From an uncultured Lachnospiraceae bacterium (GTDB lineage: Bacteria > Bacillota > Clostridia > Lachnospirales > Lachnospiraceae): 64,000 bases of DNA. Positions 8,248-16,857 of the stretch are shown here, piece by piece (within the stretch, counting starts at the first letter, position 1; each line of letters starts with the position of its first letter). A model generated the notes under the pieces. It did not search any database. It saw nothing but the letters and a program-made list of their open reading frames with translations, and had not been told where the DNA came from. The stretch spans positions 1 through 64,000 of the forward strand of contig CAMKQH010000011.1 of NCBI GenBank assembly GCA_946414885.1. Direction: 5' to 3'. The translations under genes and the position numbers were made by a program.

Positions 8248-10116
8248 ATGAAAGAAGGATGGCGTAAGGAACGCAGTGCAAGAAAAGTAGCCAGATGGGG
8301 CATGCTTTTGGCCATGCTGATGCTGTTGGCGGCTTGTGTCATGGGATGCGAGAAGAAACCTGCAGAATCTTCCGAGGAGGGAACGGAATCCGTATCCAGT
8401 CCTGAAGCGCAAAGCACGGAACCGTCCGTTGACGGGGAAGGGGAAAGCAAGCCTAGACCAAACGTATCTTCCTCAGAACTGTACGACGGATTCCTTCGCG
8501 GTGAAGAGAGAGTTTACTTTGACAAGCAGAATTATGGTTATTATGATTCGACCTCTGAAACGGAAAAAACATATTTTCCAGATTCGAACGGATATCTCTT
8601 AAAGGAACTGGTGAGCCGCATTCAGACGGTGGACGGCGCGGAAACTTCCATCCGCGTGACGGGGGTATCCTTTGTGACGATAGACTGCGGCAACGACGGG
8701 GAACCGGAACTGTGTCTTCAGGTTGCTTGCGCCGGGGATGCCTGGGGCGGAGTTGACGCTTATGAATTTGTGATCAAGAACTTTGACGGAAAGCTTCAGG
8801 TCTGTCATCGCAACGTCTCAGGATATCGTTCCTACAGCGACGTGATCAATCATTATGGCTACGTGTCCGACGGTTATTATTGGGGCATGGGATGGAGCTC
8901 TTCTTACGGTTTTATTGACGGTGACGGTAACTATCATTACACATTTGGCGTTACTGCGGATTCCGGGTATGCCTGGATCGGCGGTGAGGATGCCCTGTCC
9001 AAGGCCATGGCGGAAGCGGCGGAAAACGAAGGCGAGCAGGTGTTTGATTATTTCGATATATTGGAATATCGTTTTCAGGAGTGGAAAGAGGGCGAGAACG
9101 AAAGCGAGATCGTAAAGTATTCCTGTGATATCTACGTGGACGGGGAGGACGCCAGAAAAGACACGTGGGATATGGTGGAGAAAATCTTTACAAAGGCAGG
9201 ATTAAAGCTGTATTCCGAGGCTGAGATCCAGTCCATGATCGATCAGCGCCTTCAGGAGTTTGGCCTTACGAGAGCCATGTCACAATATGAAAATGACGGA
9301 ATGGAATGGAAGAGCGTCGATCAAAAAGATTATTGGCCGGGCAAGGTCGTGAACGTGAAGACGACGGATGAATTCATCATGGCACTAGGCGACAATACCA
9401 TGATCTATCTGGAGCCTGGCACGTATAATCTAACCCAGTGGCTGCGTGATGAAGGCGGTTTCGAAAAGATTCCAAGGTGGCTGTTCGAGGATGAAGGAGT
9501 GAATCCGGCCGGTATTTCCTATACGGGTTGGGATCCGGAGTCGTGGGAGATCATAATCCATCGGCTGAATAATCTGACCATTGCCTCGGCGGATCCAGGG
9601 AACCCTGCCAAGATCGTCTGTGAAAGTCCTATGGCCAGAGTGCTTGCTTTTGAAAAGTGTAGTTACGTCGATATCAATGATCTCGTCTTTGGACATGAGA
9701 TTGAACCGGGACATTGCAGCGGCGACGTTCTTGGCATTTCTGATTCCAATGGCATCAACGTAAAGGGCTGCGATCTGTATGGATGCGGTGCATACGGTCT
9801 GACGGTTTATAACGGTAATGACGTCAGCTTAAATGACTGCGTGATCCATGATTGTACGTATGGGTGCATGAACGTCTATGGCGGTTACGCAAGCGTGAAC
9901 AATACGAAGTTTGAGAACTGTAAGGAATTTACCATGTTTTCCGTAAGTAGCGGAAGTCTCTACTTCTATAGCTGCAACTTCCGCAATCTCCAGGGAAACA
10001 TGGCTTACGTCGGCGAAGACGGATACATGGGCTTTAGCGATTGCCAGTTTGACGTTAGTGCGTTGGAATCCCTGCAGAAGAATAAGCAATACGGAAATCA
10101 GCTGAATATTTATTAA
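8248..10116 (+). CDS. Secreted lipoprotein with a right-handed parallel beta-helix domain
   Basis: A 622-residue predicted lipoprotein. A basic N-terminus and hydrophobic stretch (GMLLAMLMLLAACVMGCEKK) end in two possible lipobox cysteines, followed by an acidic Ser/Glu-rich linker. Residues about 65-310 form an unrecognised aromatic-rich domain. From about residue 370 VKTTDEFIMALGDNTMIYLEPGTYNL starts a pectate-lyase-like beta-helix with repeated coils such as SNGINVKGCDLYGCGAYGL and NDVSLNDCVIHDCTYGCMNV. Such folds often bind or cleave polysaccharide, but no catalytic site was identified. Start at ATG after AAAGGAGG (8233-8240). It sits 52 bases downstream of prfA with no terminator between. 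Confidence 0.75.
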   Translation: MKEGWRKERSARKVARWGMLLAMLMLLAACVMGCEKKPAESSEEGTESVSSPEAQSTEPSVDGEGESKPRPNVSSSELYDGFLRGEERVYFDKQNYGYYDSTSETEKTYFPDSNGYLLKELVSRIQTVDGAETSIRVTGVSFVTIDCGNDGEPELCLQVACAGDAWGGVDAYEFVIKNFDGKLQVCHRNVSGYRSYSDVINHYGYVSDGYYWGMGWSSSYGFIDGDGNYHYTFGVTADSGYAWIGGEDALSKAMAEAAENEGEQVFDYFDILEYRFQEWKEGENESEIVKYSCDIYVDGEDARKDTWDMVEKIFTKAGLKLYSEAEIQSMIDQRLQEFGLTRAMSQYENDGMEWKSVDQKDYWPGKVVNVKTTDEFIMALGDNTMIYLEPGTYNLTQWLRDEGGFEKIPRWLFEDEGVNPAGISYTGWDPESWEIIIHRLNNLTIASADPGNPAKIVCESPMARVLAFEKCSYVDINDLVFGHEIEPGHCSGDVLGISDSNGINVKGCDLYGCGAYGLTVYNGNDVSLNDCVIHDCTYGCMNVYGGYASVNNTKFENCKEFTMFSVSSGSLYFYSCNFRNLQGNMAYVGEDGYMGFSDCQFDVSALESLQKNKQYGNQLNIY

Positions 10117-10153
10117 TGCAGGCGAAGTAAGGATCGTTGAAAGAAACAAGAAG

Positions 10154-10179
10154 GGGGACCCTAACGGGTCCCCTTTTTT
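10154..10179. terminator. Intrinsic terminator between convergent genes
   Basis: GGGGACCC / GGGTCCCC with a TAAC loop, followed by TTTTTT, ends the beta-helix lipoprotein gene. The stop codon of the facing AraC gene (10178-10180) lies inside the T-run, so one element may serve both directions. Confidence 0.88.
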
Positions 10180-11044
10180 ATTGTAGATAATGCTTTTTGA
10201 ATTCACTGGGTGAGCAGCCCTTGTATTTCTGGAATACGCGGTTGAAGGTGGAGATGCTCTTGAAACCGGATTCCATGGCGATGGTCGTGATTGCGGAATC
10301 GGAATCGGCCAAGAGATTCTGCGCCCGCTTTAACCGCTGCTGGGTCAGGTACTCCACAAAATTACATTGAATGGTCTGCTTAAAAACTCTTGAGAAGTAA
10401 CAGGAACTAAATCCCACCTGGCTTGCAACGCTGTCCAACGTCAGATCCTTGTCACAATTTTCAGCGATGTATCTGCAGGCGGAATTGATCTTATCGATGG
10501 TGCGGCTGTTTCCCTGCTGCAGGGAAGGATCCTTAGGCAGAAGATTGGTCTGCAGGTGATGCCCGAACTGCATAAATAATTCATAGACAAAGATCAGCTC
10601 CTCCACGCCGTGGAAGGTTCTCCGCGACTTGTACGCTTCGACGATCTGATGGAGCTTTACCTGCATGAAATCCGCGAGGGTCGTCATGTCGGGATCGTTG
10701 CGGCTGATCAGGTGATAATTCCGGAACAGATGAGAGAAGGAAGCGAATTCCGGAAGATCCGTCAGGAGGGAGGCGGGAAACTGAATGCCGATCAGCGGTG
10801 AGTCTGCATTGTAATCCACGGCATGCATCTCACTGGACCAGATCATCAGCGTGTCACCCGGATGCATTTCGTAGAGAGCTTGGTCAATGATGATCCTCGG
10901 AACGGATTTTGAGTGCGCGTCCGACGGATAGAAGATGACCTCGGTAAAATGATGCCAGTGCAACTCAAATTTTGCGGGAACCGTCATGATCACGTTGATT
11001 GGATTGGGAAAATAAATATGCTCTGGTTTCTTGTTATTTGTCAT
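10178..11044 (-). CDS. AraC family transcriptional regulator
   Basis: A 288-residue regulator with an N-terminal cupin-like sensor (about residues 20-140, including HWHHFTEVIFYP and HPGDTLMIWSSEMHAV) and a C-terminal pair of AraC helix-turn-helices (about 190-288), with SQVGFSSCYFSRVFKQ and AMESGFKSISTFNRVFQKYKG as the recognition regions. The layout is that of sugar-responsive AraC proteins; the ligand is unknown. Start placed at the ATG at 11044 after AGAGG; an upstream in-frame extension lacks a ribosome site. It is divergent from the MATE gene, which it may control. Confidence 0.88.
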   Translation of the reverse strand: MTNNKKPEHIYFPNPINVIMTVPAKFELHWHHFTEVIFYPSDAHSKSVPRIIIDQALYEMHPGDTLMIWSSEMHAVDYNADSPLIGIQFPASLLTDLPEFASFSHLFRNYHLISRNDPDMTTLADFMQVKLHQIVEAYKSRRTFHGVEELIFVYELFMQFGHHLQTNLLPKDPSLQQGNSRTIDKINSACRYIAENCDKDLTLDSVASQVGFSSCYFSRVFKQTIQCNFVEYLTQQRLKRAQNLLADSDSAITTIAMESGFKSISTFNRVFQKYKGCSPSEFKKHYLQ

Positions 11045-11058
11045 AACGTACCTCTCAT

Positions 11059-11087
11059 AATCTAAAAAAATGATGATTCTTTGACAA
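11059..11087 (-). promoter_or_regulatory. Probable promoter of the AraC regulator
   Basis: On the minus strand TTGTCA and TAGATT are 17 bases apart, 15 bases from the AraC start codon. The -10 matches consensus at four of six positions, so this is moderate evidence. Confidence 0.45.
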
Positions 11088-11303
11088 ATGGAATCGGCTA
11101 ACAAGATGCAATTATGTCAAATATTACAGTTTATAATTAGAATTTATGCTATTTTTGTGCAAAAGTCAAGAACAAATAATGATAACAAAATATGGGCATA
11201 TTTACGCAATGAGTGAGTAGAAGAAAAGTAAAAAGATGATAGGATTAAGCGTGAGAATGGAAGTTGATTGAATTATAAGGGCCCAAGGGCCAAGGAGAGT
11301 ATC

Positions 11304-12737
11304 ATGGCGCTTAGTCAAACGACAAACATGACCGTGGGCAGTCCCGCGAAACACATACTGACCTTTGCGTTGCCGCTGCTGATCGGCAATCTGTTTCAGC
11401 AGTTGTATAATATGGTAGATTCCATCGTCGTAGGAAATTTTGTGGGGTCCGACGCGCTGGCGGCGGTAGGAACCTGCGGCTCGACCAACTTTTTGTTTTT
11501 TTCCCTGAGTTCCGGTCTGGCCATCGGCATTGGCGTGATCGTCTCACAGTTTTATGGCGCAAAAGATGAACAAAACGTCCGGGCGACCATTGCGAATTCC
11601 TTTTACGTGCTGATTGCGGCATCCCTGTGCGTCAGCATGATTGGGTTCATTGCCGCGCCTCACGTGCTGCGGCTTTTGCAGGTCCCTGACTCGATCCTGC
11701 CGGCCTCGGTTCTCTACATGCGGACGACTTGCTTTGGCATCGTGGGCATTGCTACGTACAATGGCGTCTCGGCGATCCTAAGGGCGCTGGGCGACTCCAG
11801 AACGCCTTTGTATTTCCTGATCCTGTCGAGTCTGGTGAACGTGGGATTGGATCTGGCGTTTGTTCTGTGCTTTGGACTTGGCGTGTTTGGCGTAGCACTG
11901 GCGACGATCGTCTCACAATATATTTCTGCGGTGACCTGCATTATCTATGCATATTATAAGGTTCCATACTTTAAGCTTACGAGGGAAGAACTTCGGCCTC
12001 ACGGATCCATCATCGCAAGGTCCTTCCGTCTGGGCGTGCCCATCGCGCTTCAAAGCTCCATGATCGCCGTTTCCTGCATGGTACTGCAGGGCGTCGTTAA
12101 TGGATTTGGGGAGACCGTTATGGCGGCCTACACCGTGACGGCCAGAATCGAGCAGCTGGTACAGCAGCCTTATACCTCTCTGGCAAGCGCCGTAACGACG
12201 TATTCCGGCCAGAACATCGGTGCCGGAAACATAGAACGCGTAAAGAAAGGATTCCGTCAGTCCGTTGTCATGGTGCTTATCTTTAGCCTTGTCATGCTTC
12301 CCGTCATGTATTTTGGCGGAGAAGCCCTGGTACGGCTCTTTGTAAAGGATAATCAGGAAACGATCAGGATCGCCGCCAAAGCCCTGCGTTTCACGAGCCT
12401 TTGCTATTTTGGACTCGGCATGATTTATGTCCCCAGAGGTCTGATGAATGGATGCGGCGATGCGGCATTCTCCATGATCAACGGGATCTCGGAGGTGGCA
12501 TGCAGACTGTCCTTTGCCCAGATCTTTACGAAAATCCCTTCCATCGGTTATTGGGGCGTCTGGCTGACGACGGGTGCCACCTGGCTTGTGACGGGAGTCG
12601 TGTGTCTGATCCGTTACTTCCAAGGGGCATGGAAGCATAAGGCGATCACCAAAAGAGAGGATAGTGACCTCGTTTATTCGCAAAATGCACAAAAACCGCA
12701 GGGAATGTTCTGCGCAAAATCCACAAAACTTCTTTAA
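11304..12737 (+). CDS. MATE family efflux transporter
   Basis: A 477-residue polytopic membrane protein with about 12 hydrophobic segments in two halves, typical of MATE exporters that expel drugs or metabolites using a Na+ or H+ gradient. The first helix region LLIGNLFQQLYNMVDSIVVG and the family-typical AVGTCGSTNFLFF, AILRALGDSRTPLYF and IGAGNIERVKKGFRQ segments are visible. Start at ATG following AAGGAGAG; an in-frame extension upstream has no ribosome site. The substrate cannot be read from sequence. Divergent from an AraC regulator. Confidence 0.92.
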   Translation: MALSQTTNMTVGSPAKHILTFALPLLIGNLFQQLYNMVDSIVVGNFVGSDALAAVGTCGSTNFLFFSLSSGLAIGIGVIVSQFYGAKDEQNVRATIANSFYVLIAASLCVSMIGFIAAPHVLRLLQVPDSILPASVLYMRTTCFGIVGIATYNGVSAILRALGDSRTPLYFLILSSLVNVGLDLAFVLCFGLGVFGVALATIVSQYISAVTCIIYAYYKVPYFKLTREELRPHGSIIARSFRLGVPIALQSSMIAVSCMVLQGVVNGFGETVMAAYTVTARIEQLVQQPYTSLASAVTTYSGQNIGAGNIERVKKGFRQSVVMVLIFSLVMLPVMYFGGEALVRLFVKDNQETIRIAAKALRFTSLCYFGLGMIYVPRGLMNGCGDAAFSMINGISEVACRLSFAQIFTKIPSIGYWGVWLTTGATWLVTGVVCLIRYFQGAWKHKAITKREDSDLVYSQNAQKPQGMFCAKSTKLL

Positions 12738-12752
12738 ATTCAGAAAATTTGC

Positions 12753-12781
12753 TTACGTAATGGGAAATAATCTGCTATAAT
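12753..12781 (+). promoter_or_regulatory. Extended -10 promoter of the CarD-like gene
   Basis: A consensus TATAAT (12776-12781) is preceded by TGC, giving an extended -10. The -35 position (TTACGT) is poor, as expected for extended -10 promoters. It lies about 80 bases before the GTG start. Confidence 0.6.
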
Positions 12782-12862
12782 GTTATTCGTGGGAGATTCG
12801 GGGATAATCATCGGTCTCTTCACGGTACCCATGGTTGGCAAATTAGTAAAGGAGAGGATTTT

Positions 12863-13402
12863 GTGTTTGGCAAGGGAGAATTTGTAGTATGTGGGAGCAA
12901 AGGGGTTTGCACGGTGGAGGACGTTACGAAGCTGAGCATGCCTGGGGTGGAGGGCAACCGGGAGTATTACGTCCTAAAACCGGTTTATAACTACGCAACC
13001 ACGGTCTACATCCCCGTTGACGCGGGGAAAGAATCCATGCGCGGCGTACTTTCTGCGGCGGAGGCGAAAAAGCTGATCCGCGGCATTGGTAAGATTGCGC
13101 CCATTTCCATTGCCAATGACAAGCTCCTGGAGCAGGAATACCGCGGCTGCATGCGTACGAATCTGTGCGAAGAATGGGTACGGATCCTAAAGACCACGTA
13201 CCAGCGCAAGAAAACGCGTCAGGAGATGGGGCGGAAGGTGACGGCCGTGGACGCTAAGTACTGCCGGATCGCGGAGGACAGCCTGTTTGGGGAACTGGCC
13301 GTGGCGCTTGGCATTTCCAGGGAAGAGGTTCCAGATTACATCCAACGGGAAATGAAAAAGAACGTCAGTAAAGATACTAAGAATTTGAAAAAAACTACTT
13401 GA
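12863..13402 (+). CDS. CarD/CdnL-type RNA polymerase-binding regulator
   Basis: A 179-residue protein beginning FGKGEFVVCGSKGVCTVEDV, the CarD_CdnL_TRCF Tudor-like RNA polymerase interaction domain (residues 1-60), followed by a helical C-terminal half that in CarD/CdnL contacts DNA at the promoter bubble. The GTG at 12863 is used because AAAGGAGAGG stands 6 bases upstream. Family members modulate initiation, notably at rRNA promoters; a role in translation-apparatus expression fits its position just before infC, but that is inference. It has its own promoter, and the infC promoter overlaps its stop codon. Confidence 0.88.
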   Translation: MFGKGEFVVCGSKGVCTVEDVTKLSMPGVEGNREYYVLKPVYNYATTVYIPVDAGKESMRGVLSAAEAKKLIRGIGKIAPISIANDKLLEQEYRGCMRTNLCEEWVRILKTTYQRKKTRQEMGRKVTAVDAKYCRIAEDSLFGELAVALGISREEVPDYIQREMKKNVSKDTKNLKKTT

Positions 13403-13427
13403 CGTGGCGGGAAAGCCATGGTATTGT
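13399..13427 (+). promoter_or_regulatory. Promoter of infC-rpmI-rplT
   Basis: TTGACG and TATTGT are separated by exactly 17 bases. The -35 overlaps the stop codon of the CarD-like gene. Transcription from here yields a leader of about 190 bases before infC. Confidence 0.8.
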
Positions 13428-13433
13428 AGTGAA

Positions 13434-13605
13434 GTGCGTGGAGAGGTCAATCCGCGCGATACATAACAAAGCAGAGTATCCACTCTCACCTTACGGCAAT
13501 CGGGCCAGTAAGCGTTTATAACTTTTCTAAGATCGCACGGCGTTTGGAACGCTGTCCGTGAAACGTTAAAGGTAGGTGGATAGTAATGCTATTCACCTTT
13601 TTTAT
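13434..13605 (+). promoter_or_regulatory. infC operon leader with intrinsic attenuator (L20-leader-like)
   Basis: The untranslated leader ends in a terminator hairpin, AGGTGGATAG / CTATTCACCT (13574-13583 with 13589-13598), followed by TTTTTTATTT, placed before the infC start. In Bacillota the infC-rpmI-rplT operon is known to be repressed by ribosomal protein L20 binding its leader and favouring premature termination. The upstream part (13434-13570) contains GTTTGGAACGC-type self-complementary segments that could form the antiterminator. The position and hairpin are seen; L20 control is inferred from the known family of leaders. Confidence 0.75.
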
Positions 13606-13631
13606 TTCATTTTTTTATGGAGGGCAAAACC

Positions 13632-14138
13632 ATTAGCGAATTAATGATCAATGAGGAAATCCGTGACAAGGAGGTTCGCGTCATCGGAGAAGCCGGGCAG
13701 CAGCTTGGCATCATGTCTTCAAAGGAAGCACTTGCGCTGGCAGAGGAAGCAGGATTGGATCTGGTAAAGATCGCTCCCACCGCACAGCCGCCCGTGTGCA
13801 GGATTGTGGACTACGGGAAATTCAAGTATGAGCAGCTCCGCAAGGAAAAGGAAGCAAAGAAGAAGCAGAAGGTGACGGAGGTAAAGGAAATTCGCCTTTC
13901 TCCGAACATCGACACGAATGACCTGAATACCAAGATGAATGCGGCCAGAAAGTTCCTGAGCAAGGGTGACCGCGTGAAGGTTACGCTTCGTTTCCGCGGC
14001 CGTGAGATGGCTCACATGAATACCAGTAAGCACATTCTGGATGATTTCGCTGAGAATTTGTCCGACGTAGCAGTGGTAGAAAAGGCGCCCAAGGTTGAGG
14101 GCAGAAGTATGACCATGTTTTTAACTGAGAAGCGATAG
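13632..14138 (+). CDS. infC: Translation initiation factor IF-3, ATT start
   Basis: A 168-residue IF-3 that binds the 30S subunit and checks start-codon choice. The N-domain (ELMINEEIRDKEVRVIG ...) is joined by a Lys-rich linker to the C-domain (IRLSPNIDTNDLNTKMN..., VTLRFRGREMAH). I place the start at ATT 13632 because GGAGGG (13619-13624) stands 7 bases before it and the resulting start, I-S-E-L-M-I-N-E-E, aligns with the B. subtilis protein, which also uses AUU. The in-frame ATG at 13617 overlaps the ribosome site and has none of its own. AUU starts make infC subject to IF-3 autoregulation in other bacteria. Confidence 0.93.
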   Translation: MSELMINEEIRDKEVRVIGEAGQQLGIMSSKEALALAEEAGLDLVKIAPTAQPPVCRIVDYGKFKYEQLRKEKEAKKKQKVTEVKEIRLSPNIDTNDLNTKMNAARKFLSKGDRVKVTLRFRGREMAHMNTSKHILDDFAENLSDVAVVEKAPKVEGRSMTMFLTEKR

Positions 14139-14204
14139 TCGGGAATAAAGCGATCGGTCGCAGAAGTTAAAATAGAGAATGAAGAGTTTAGGAGGAAAAC
14201 AGTC

Positions 14205-14402
14205 ATGCCAAAAATGAAGACAAGTAGGTCGGCAGCGAAGCGTTTTAAGGTAACGGGTACCGGTAAGTTAAAGAGAGCTAAGGCATATAAGAGCCATATC
14301 CTTACGAAGAAGTCTACCAAGAGAAAGCGTAATCTCAGACAGCCTGCTATTACCGATGCAACGAACGTAAAGAACATGAAGAAGATTCTTCCTTATCTTT
14401 AA
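14205..14402 (+). CDS. rpmI: Ribosomal protein bL35
   Basis: A 65-residue, strongly basic large-subunit protein starting [20 protein letters not shown], the standard L35 signature, with [18 protein letters not shown] after it. An AGGAGGAAAA ribosome site precedes the ATG. It is the middle gene of the infC-rpmI-rplT operon, 66 bases after infC. Confidence 0.98.
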   Translation: MPKMKTSRSAAKRFKVTGTGKLKRAKAYKSHILTKKSTKRKRNLRQPAITDATNVKNMKKILPYL

Positions 14403-14465
14403 TGTTTTGTTGGGTTGAACGTAACATTTTGTAAATGATTAATTTAGGTATGGAGGAAAAAAGAG

Positions 14466-14822
14466 ATGGCAAGAATTAAAGGTGGCTTAAATGCCAAGAA
14501 GAAGCACAATAGAATTTTGAAGCTTGCAAAGGGCTACAGAGGAGCTAGAAGCAAGCAGTACAGAGTAGCTAAGCAGTCCGTAATGAGAGCTCTGACCAGC
14601 GCATATGCAGGCAGAAAGCAGAAGAAGCGTCAGTTCAGACAGCTTTGGATCGCTCGTATCAACGCTGCAGCTAGACTGAACGGACTTTCCTACAGCAAGT
14701 TCATGTACGGTCTGAAGCTCGCTGAGGTTGACATCAACAGAAAGATGCTTGCAGAGCTTGCAGTTAGCGATGCAGAAGGCTTCAAGAGCCTTGCAGAGCT
14801 TGCAAAGAGCAAGATCGCGTAA
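14466..14822 (+). CDS. rplT: Ribosomal protein bL20
   Basis: A 118-residue basic protein starting [20 protein letters not shown], followed by the long helical arm [20 protein letters not shown] and the globular [21 protein letters not shown]20 is an early 50S assembly protein and the known translational or transcriptional repressor of this operon in Bacillota. Codon use favours AGA, GCT and CTG, as expected for high expression. Confidence 0.98.
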   Translation: MARIKGGLNAKKKHNRILKLAKGYRGARSKQYRVAKQSVMRALTSAYAGRKQKKRQFRQLWIARINAAARLNGLSYSKFMYGLKLAEVDINRKMLAELAVSDAEGFKSLAELAKSKIA

Positions 14823-14881
14823 GTTTTCCGTGAAATTAAGCTTGCAAATCCGCAAGTCATAAGATAATATGGAAACAGGAC

Positions 14882-14925
14882 AAAGGAGTCTGGCCCCGTT
14901 GGGGGTTAGACTCCTTTACGCATTT
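14882..14925 (+). terminator. Terminator after rplT, just before glmS
   Basis: A 16-pair hairpin, AAAGGAGTCTGGCCCC with GGGGTTAGACTCCTTT around GTTG, is followed by ACGCATTTTT. The T-run starts seven bases after the stem, so termination may be partial; read-through would give infC-operon transcripts that include glmS. It ends 4 bases before the glmS ribosome site. Confidence 0.65.
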
Positions 14926-14942
14926 TTAGGAGGTTAGGGTTT

Positions 14943-16784
14943 ATGTGCGGAATCGTTGGATTTGTTGGAGAGCATCAGGCGGCACCGATTCTTTTGGATG
15001 GTTTGTCAAAGCTCGAGTACAGAGGTTATGATTCTGCCGGCATCGTTGTCAGAGACGGTGACAGGCAGGCGGAGATCGTCAAGGCAAAGGGCAGGCTTAA
15101 AATTCTTGCCGAAAAAACCAATGAAGGGAAATCCGTTCCCGGATGCTGCGGTATTGGTCACACGCGCTGGGCAACGCACGGAGAGCCCTCCGAGATCAAT
15201 GCGCATCCCCACGTGAGCGGTGACGACGTCAACGTGGTTGCCGTACACAACGGTATTATCGAGAATTATCAGGAAATCCGCGAAAAGCTCATCCGCAAGG
15301 GCTATAAGTTTTACTCTCAGACGGATACGGAAGTACTCGTGAAATACGTGGATTACTATTACAAAAAATATGGCATGGGTCCCATCGACGCCATTGCCAA
15401 GACCATGGTCCGCGTTCGCGGATCTTACGCACTTGCCGTGATGTTCAAGGATTTCCCGGGGGAGATCTACGTGGCAAGAAAGGACAGCCCCATGATCCTT
15501 GGCGTGGCAAATGGGGAATCCTATATTGCATCTGACGTTCCGGCCATTTTGAAATATGCCCGCAACGTTTATTACATTGGAAATCTTGAGATGGCCCGCG
15601 TTCGTGCCGGTGAAGTGACCTTCTTTAACCTGGACGGCGATACCATCGAGAAGGAACTGACGGAGATTACCTGGGATGCGGAAGCGGCTGAAAAGGGTGG
15701 CTTTGAGCATTTCATGATCAAAGAGATTCATGAGCAGCCAAAGGCAGTTCAGGATACGCTGAATTCCGTGATCAAAGACGGTAAGATTGACCTGAGTGAG
15801 GTTGGACTTTCGGAAGAAGAGATCAGAGACATTCATCAGATTCACGTGGTTGCCTGCGGCAGCGCTTATCACGTGGGGGTTGTAACACAGTACGTAATGG
15901 AGGATCTGGCGAAGATTCCCGTCAGGGTTGAGTTTGCTTCGGAATTTCGTTATCGGAATCCGCTGCTGAATGAGAAGGATCTGGTTGTGATCATCAGCCA
16001 GTCCGGTGAGACCGCCGATTCCCTCGCGGCGCTGCGTCTTGCCAGGGACAAGGGGATCAAGACCCTTGGCATCGTAAACGTGATCGGTTCCACCATCGCG
16101 AGGGAGGCTGACAACGTCTTCTACACCATGGCAGGACCGGAGATCGCCGTGGCAACGACCAAGGCATACAGCGCGCAGCTGGCAGCGGGATACCTTTTGG
16201 CCATTCAGTTCGCGAAGGTTCGCGGCGAGATTGATGACGAAAAGTATTCTCAGCTGATCGAAGAACTGCAGACCGTTCCGGGAAAGATCACGAAGATCTT
16301 GGAGGATAAGGAACGCATCCAGTGGTTCGCATCCAAGTTCGCCGCTGCAAAGGACGTCTTCTTCCTTGGCAGGGGAATCGATTATGCGATTAGTCTTGAG
16401 GGAAGCCTTAAGATGAAAGAGATCAGCTACATCCACAGCGAGGCCTATGCAGCCGGAGAACTCAAGCACGGCACCATCACCCTAATCGAGGAAGGTACCA
16501 TGGTAATCAGCGTGCTGACCCAAAAGGAGCTCTTTGAGAAGATGATCAGCAACATGGTGGAAGTAAAGAGCCGCGGAGCTTATCTCATGGGACTCACCAC
16601 CTATGGCAATTACAGCATTGAGGACACGGCAAACTTCAGCGTTTTCGTGCCTCAGATCGACCAGCATTTTGCGGCGAGCCTGGCGGTTGTGCCGCTGCAG
16701 CTCCTTGGATATTACGTGAGCCTGGCAAGAGGTCTTGACGTTGACAAACCCCGAAACCTTGCTAAGAGCGTTACGGTGGAGTGA
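14943..16784 (+). CDS. glmS: Glutamine-fructose-6-phosphate aminotransferase (isomerizing)
   Basis: A 613-residue enzyme making glucosamine 6-phosphate for peptidoglycan. The N-terminal glutaminase domain begins MCGIVGFVG, where Cys2 becomes the N-terminal nucleophile, with GHTRWATHGEPSEINAHPH downstream. Two SIS domains follow (CGSAYHVG, IISQSGETADSLAAL, LGRGIDYAISLEGSLKMKE), and the enzyme ends in DKPRNLAKSVTVE, the conserved C-terminal sugar-site tail. ATG preceded by AGGAGG. No glmS ribozyme was recognised in the 120 bases upstream, so metabolite control by that route seems absent. Confidence 0.98.
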   Translation: MCGIVGFVGEHQAAPILLDGLSKLEYRGYDSAGIVVRDGDRQAEIVKAKGRLKILAEKTNEGKSVPGCCGIGHTRWATHGEPSEINAHPHVSGDDVNVVAVHNGIIENYQEIREKLIRKGYKFYSQTDTEVLVKYVDYYYKKYGMGPIDAIAKTMVRVRGSYALAVMFKDFPGEIYVARKDSPMILGVANGESYIASDVPAILKYARNVYYIGNLEMARVRAGEVTFFNLDGDTIEKELTEITWDAEAAEKGGFEHFMIKEIHEQPKAVQDTLNSVIKDGKIDLSEVGLSEEEIRDIHQIHVVACGSAYHVGVVTQYVMEDLAKIPVRVEFASEFRYRNPLLNEKDLVVIISQSGETADSLAALRLARDKGIKTLGIVNVIGSTIAREADNVFYTMAGPEIAVATTKAYSAQLAAGYLLAIQFAKVRGEIDDEKYSQLIEELQTVPGKITKILEDKERIQWFASKFAAAKDVFFLGRGIDYAISLEGSLKMKEISYIHSEAYAAGELKHGTITLIEEGTMVISVLTQKELFEKMISNMVEVKSRGAYLMGLTTYGNYSIEDTANFSVFVPQIDQHFAASLAVVPLQLLGYYVSLARGLDVDKPRNLAKSVTVE

Positions 16785-16794
16785 TTATCCTCTA

Positions 16795-16856
16795 GGGGTA
16801 AGGAAGGACTCGGGGGGTAAGGAAAGACTCGGGGGAGTAAGGAAAGACTCGGGTTG
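16795..16856. repeat. Three tandem copies of a ~21-base repeat
   Basis: Three adjacent copies of GGTAAGGAAAGACTCGGGG (first copy with GGAAGGACT) lie right after the glmS stop. The core GGAAAGACT is complementary to AGTCTTTCC in the left arm of the hairpin that follows. Confidence 0.85.
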
Positions 16857-16857
16857 A

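Noticed and set aside
13617..13631. ATG at 13617 as the infC start
   Set aside because: It has no ribosome site of its own and overlaps the GGAGGG that fits the ATT at 13632.
14823..14942. Possible glmS ribozyme upstream of glmS
   Set aside because: The gap is only 120 bases, much of it a terminator hairpin, and I could not find the ribozyme core. The absence is by eye only; a covariance search would settle it.
15006..16469. 487-codon open frame antisense to glmS
   Set aside because: Its sequence is a low-complexity mirror of glmS coding DNA, with no ribosome site or family resemblance.
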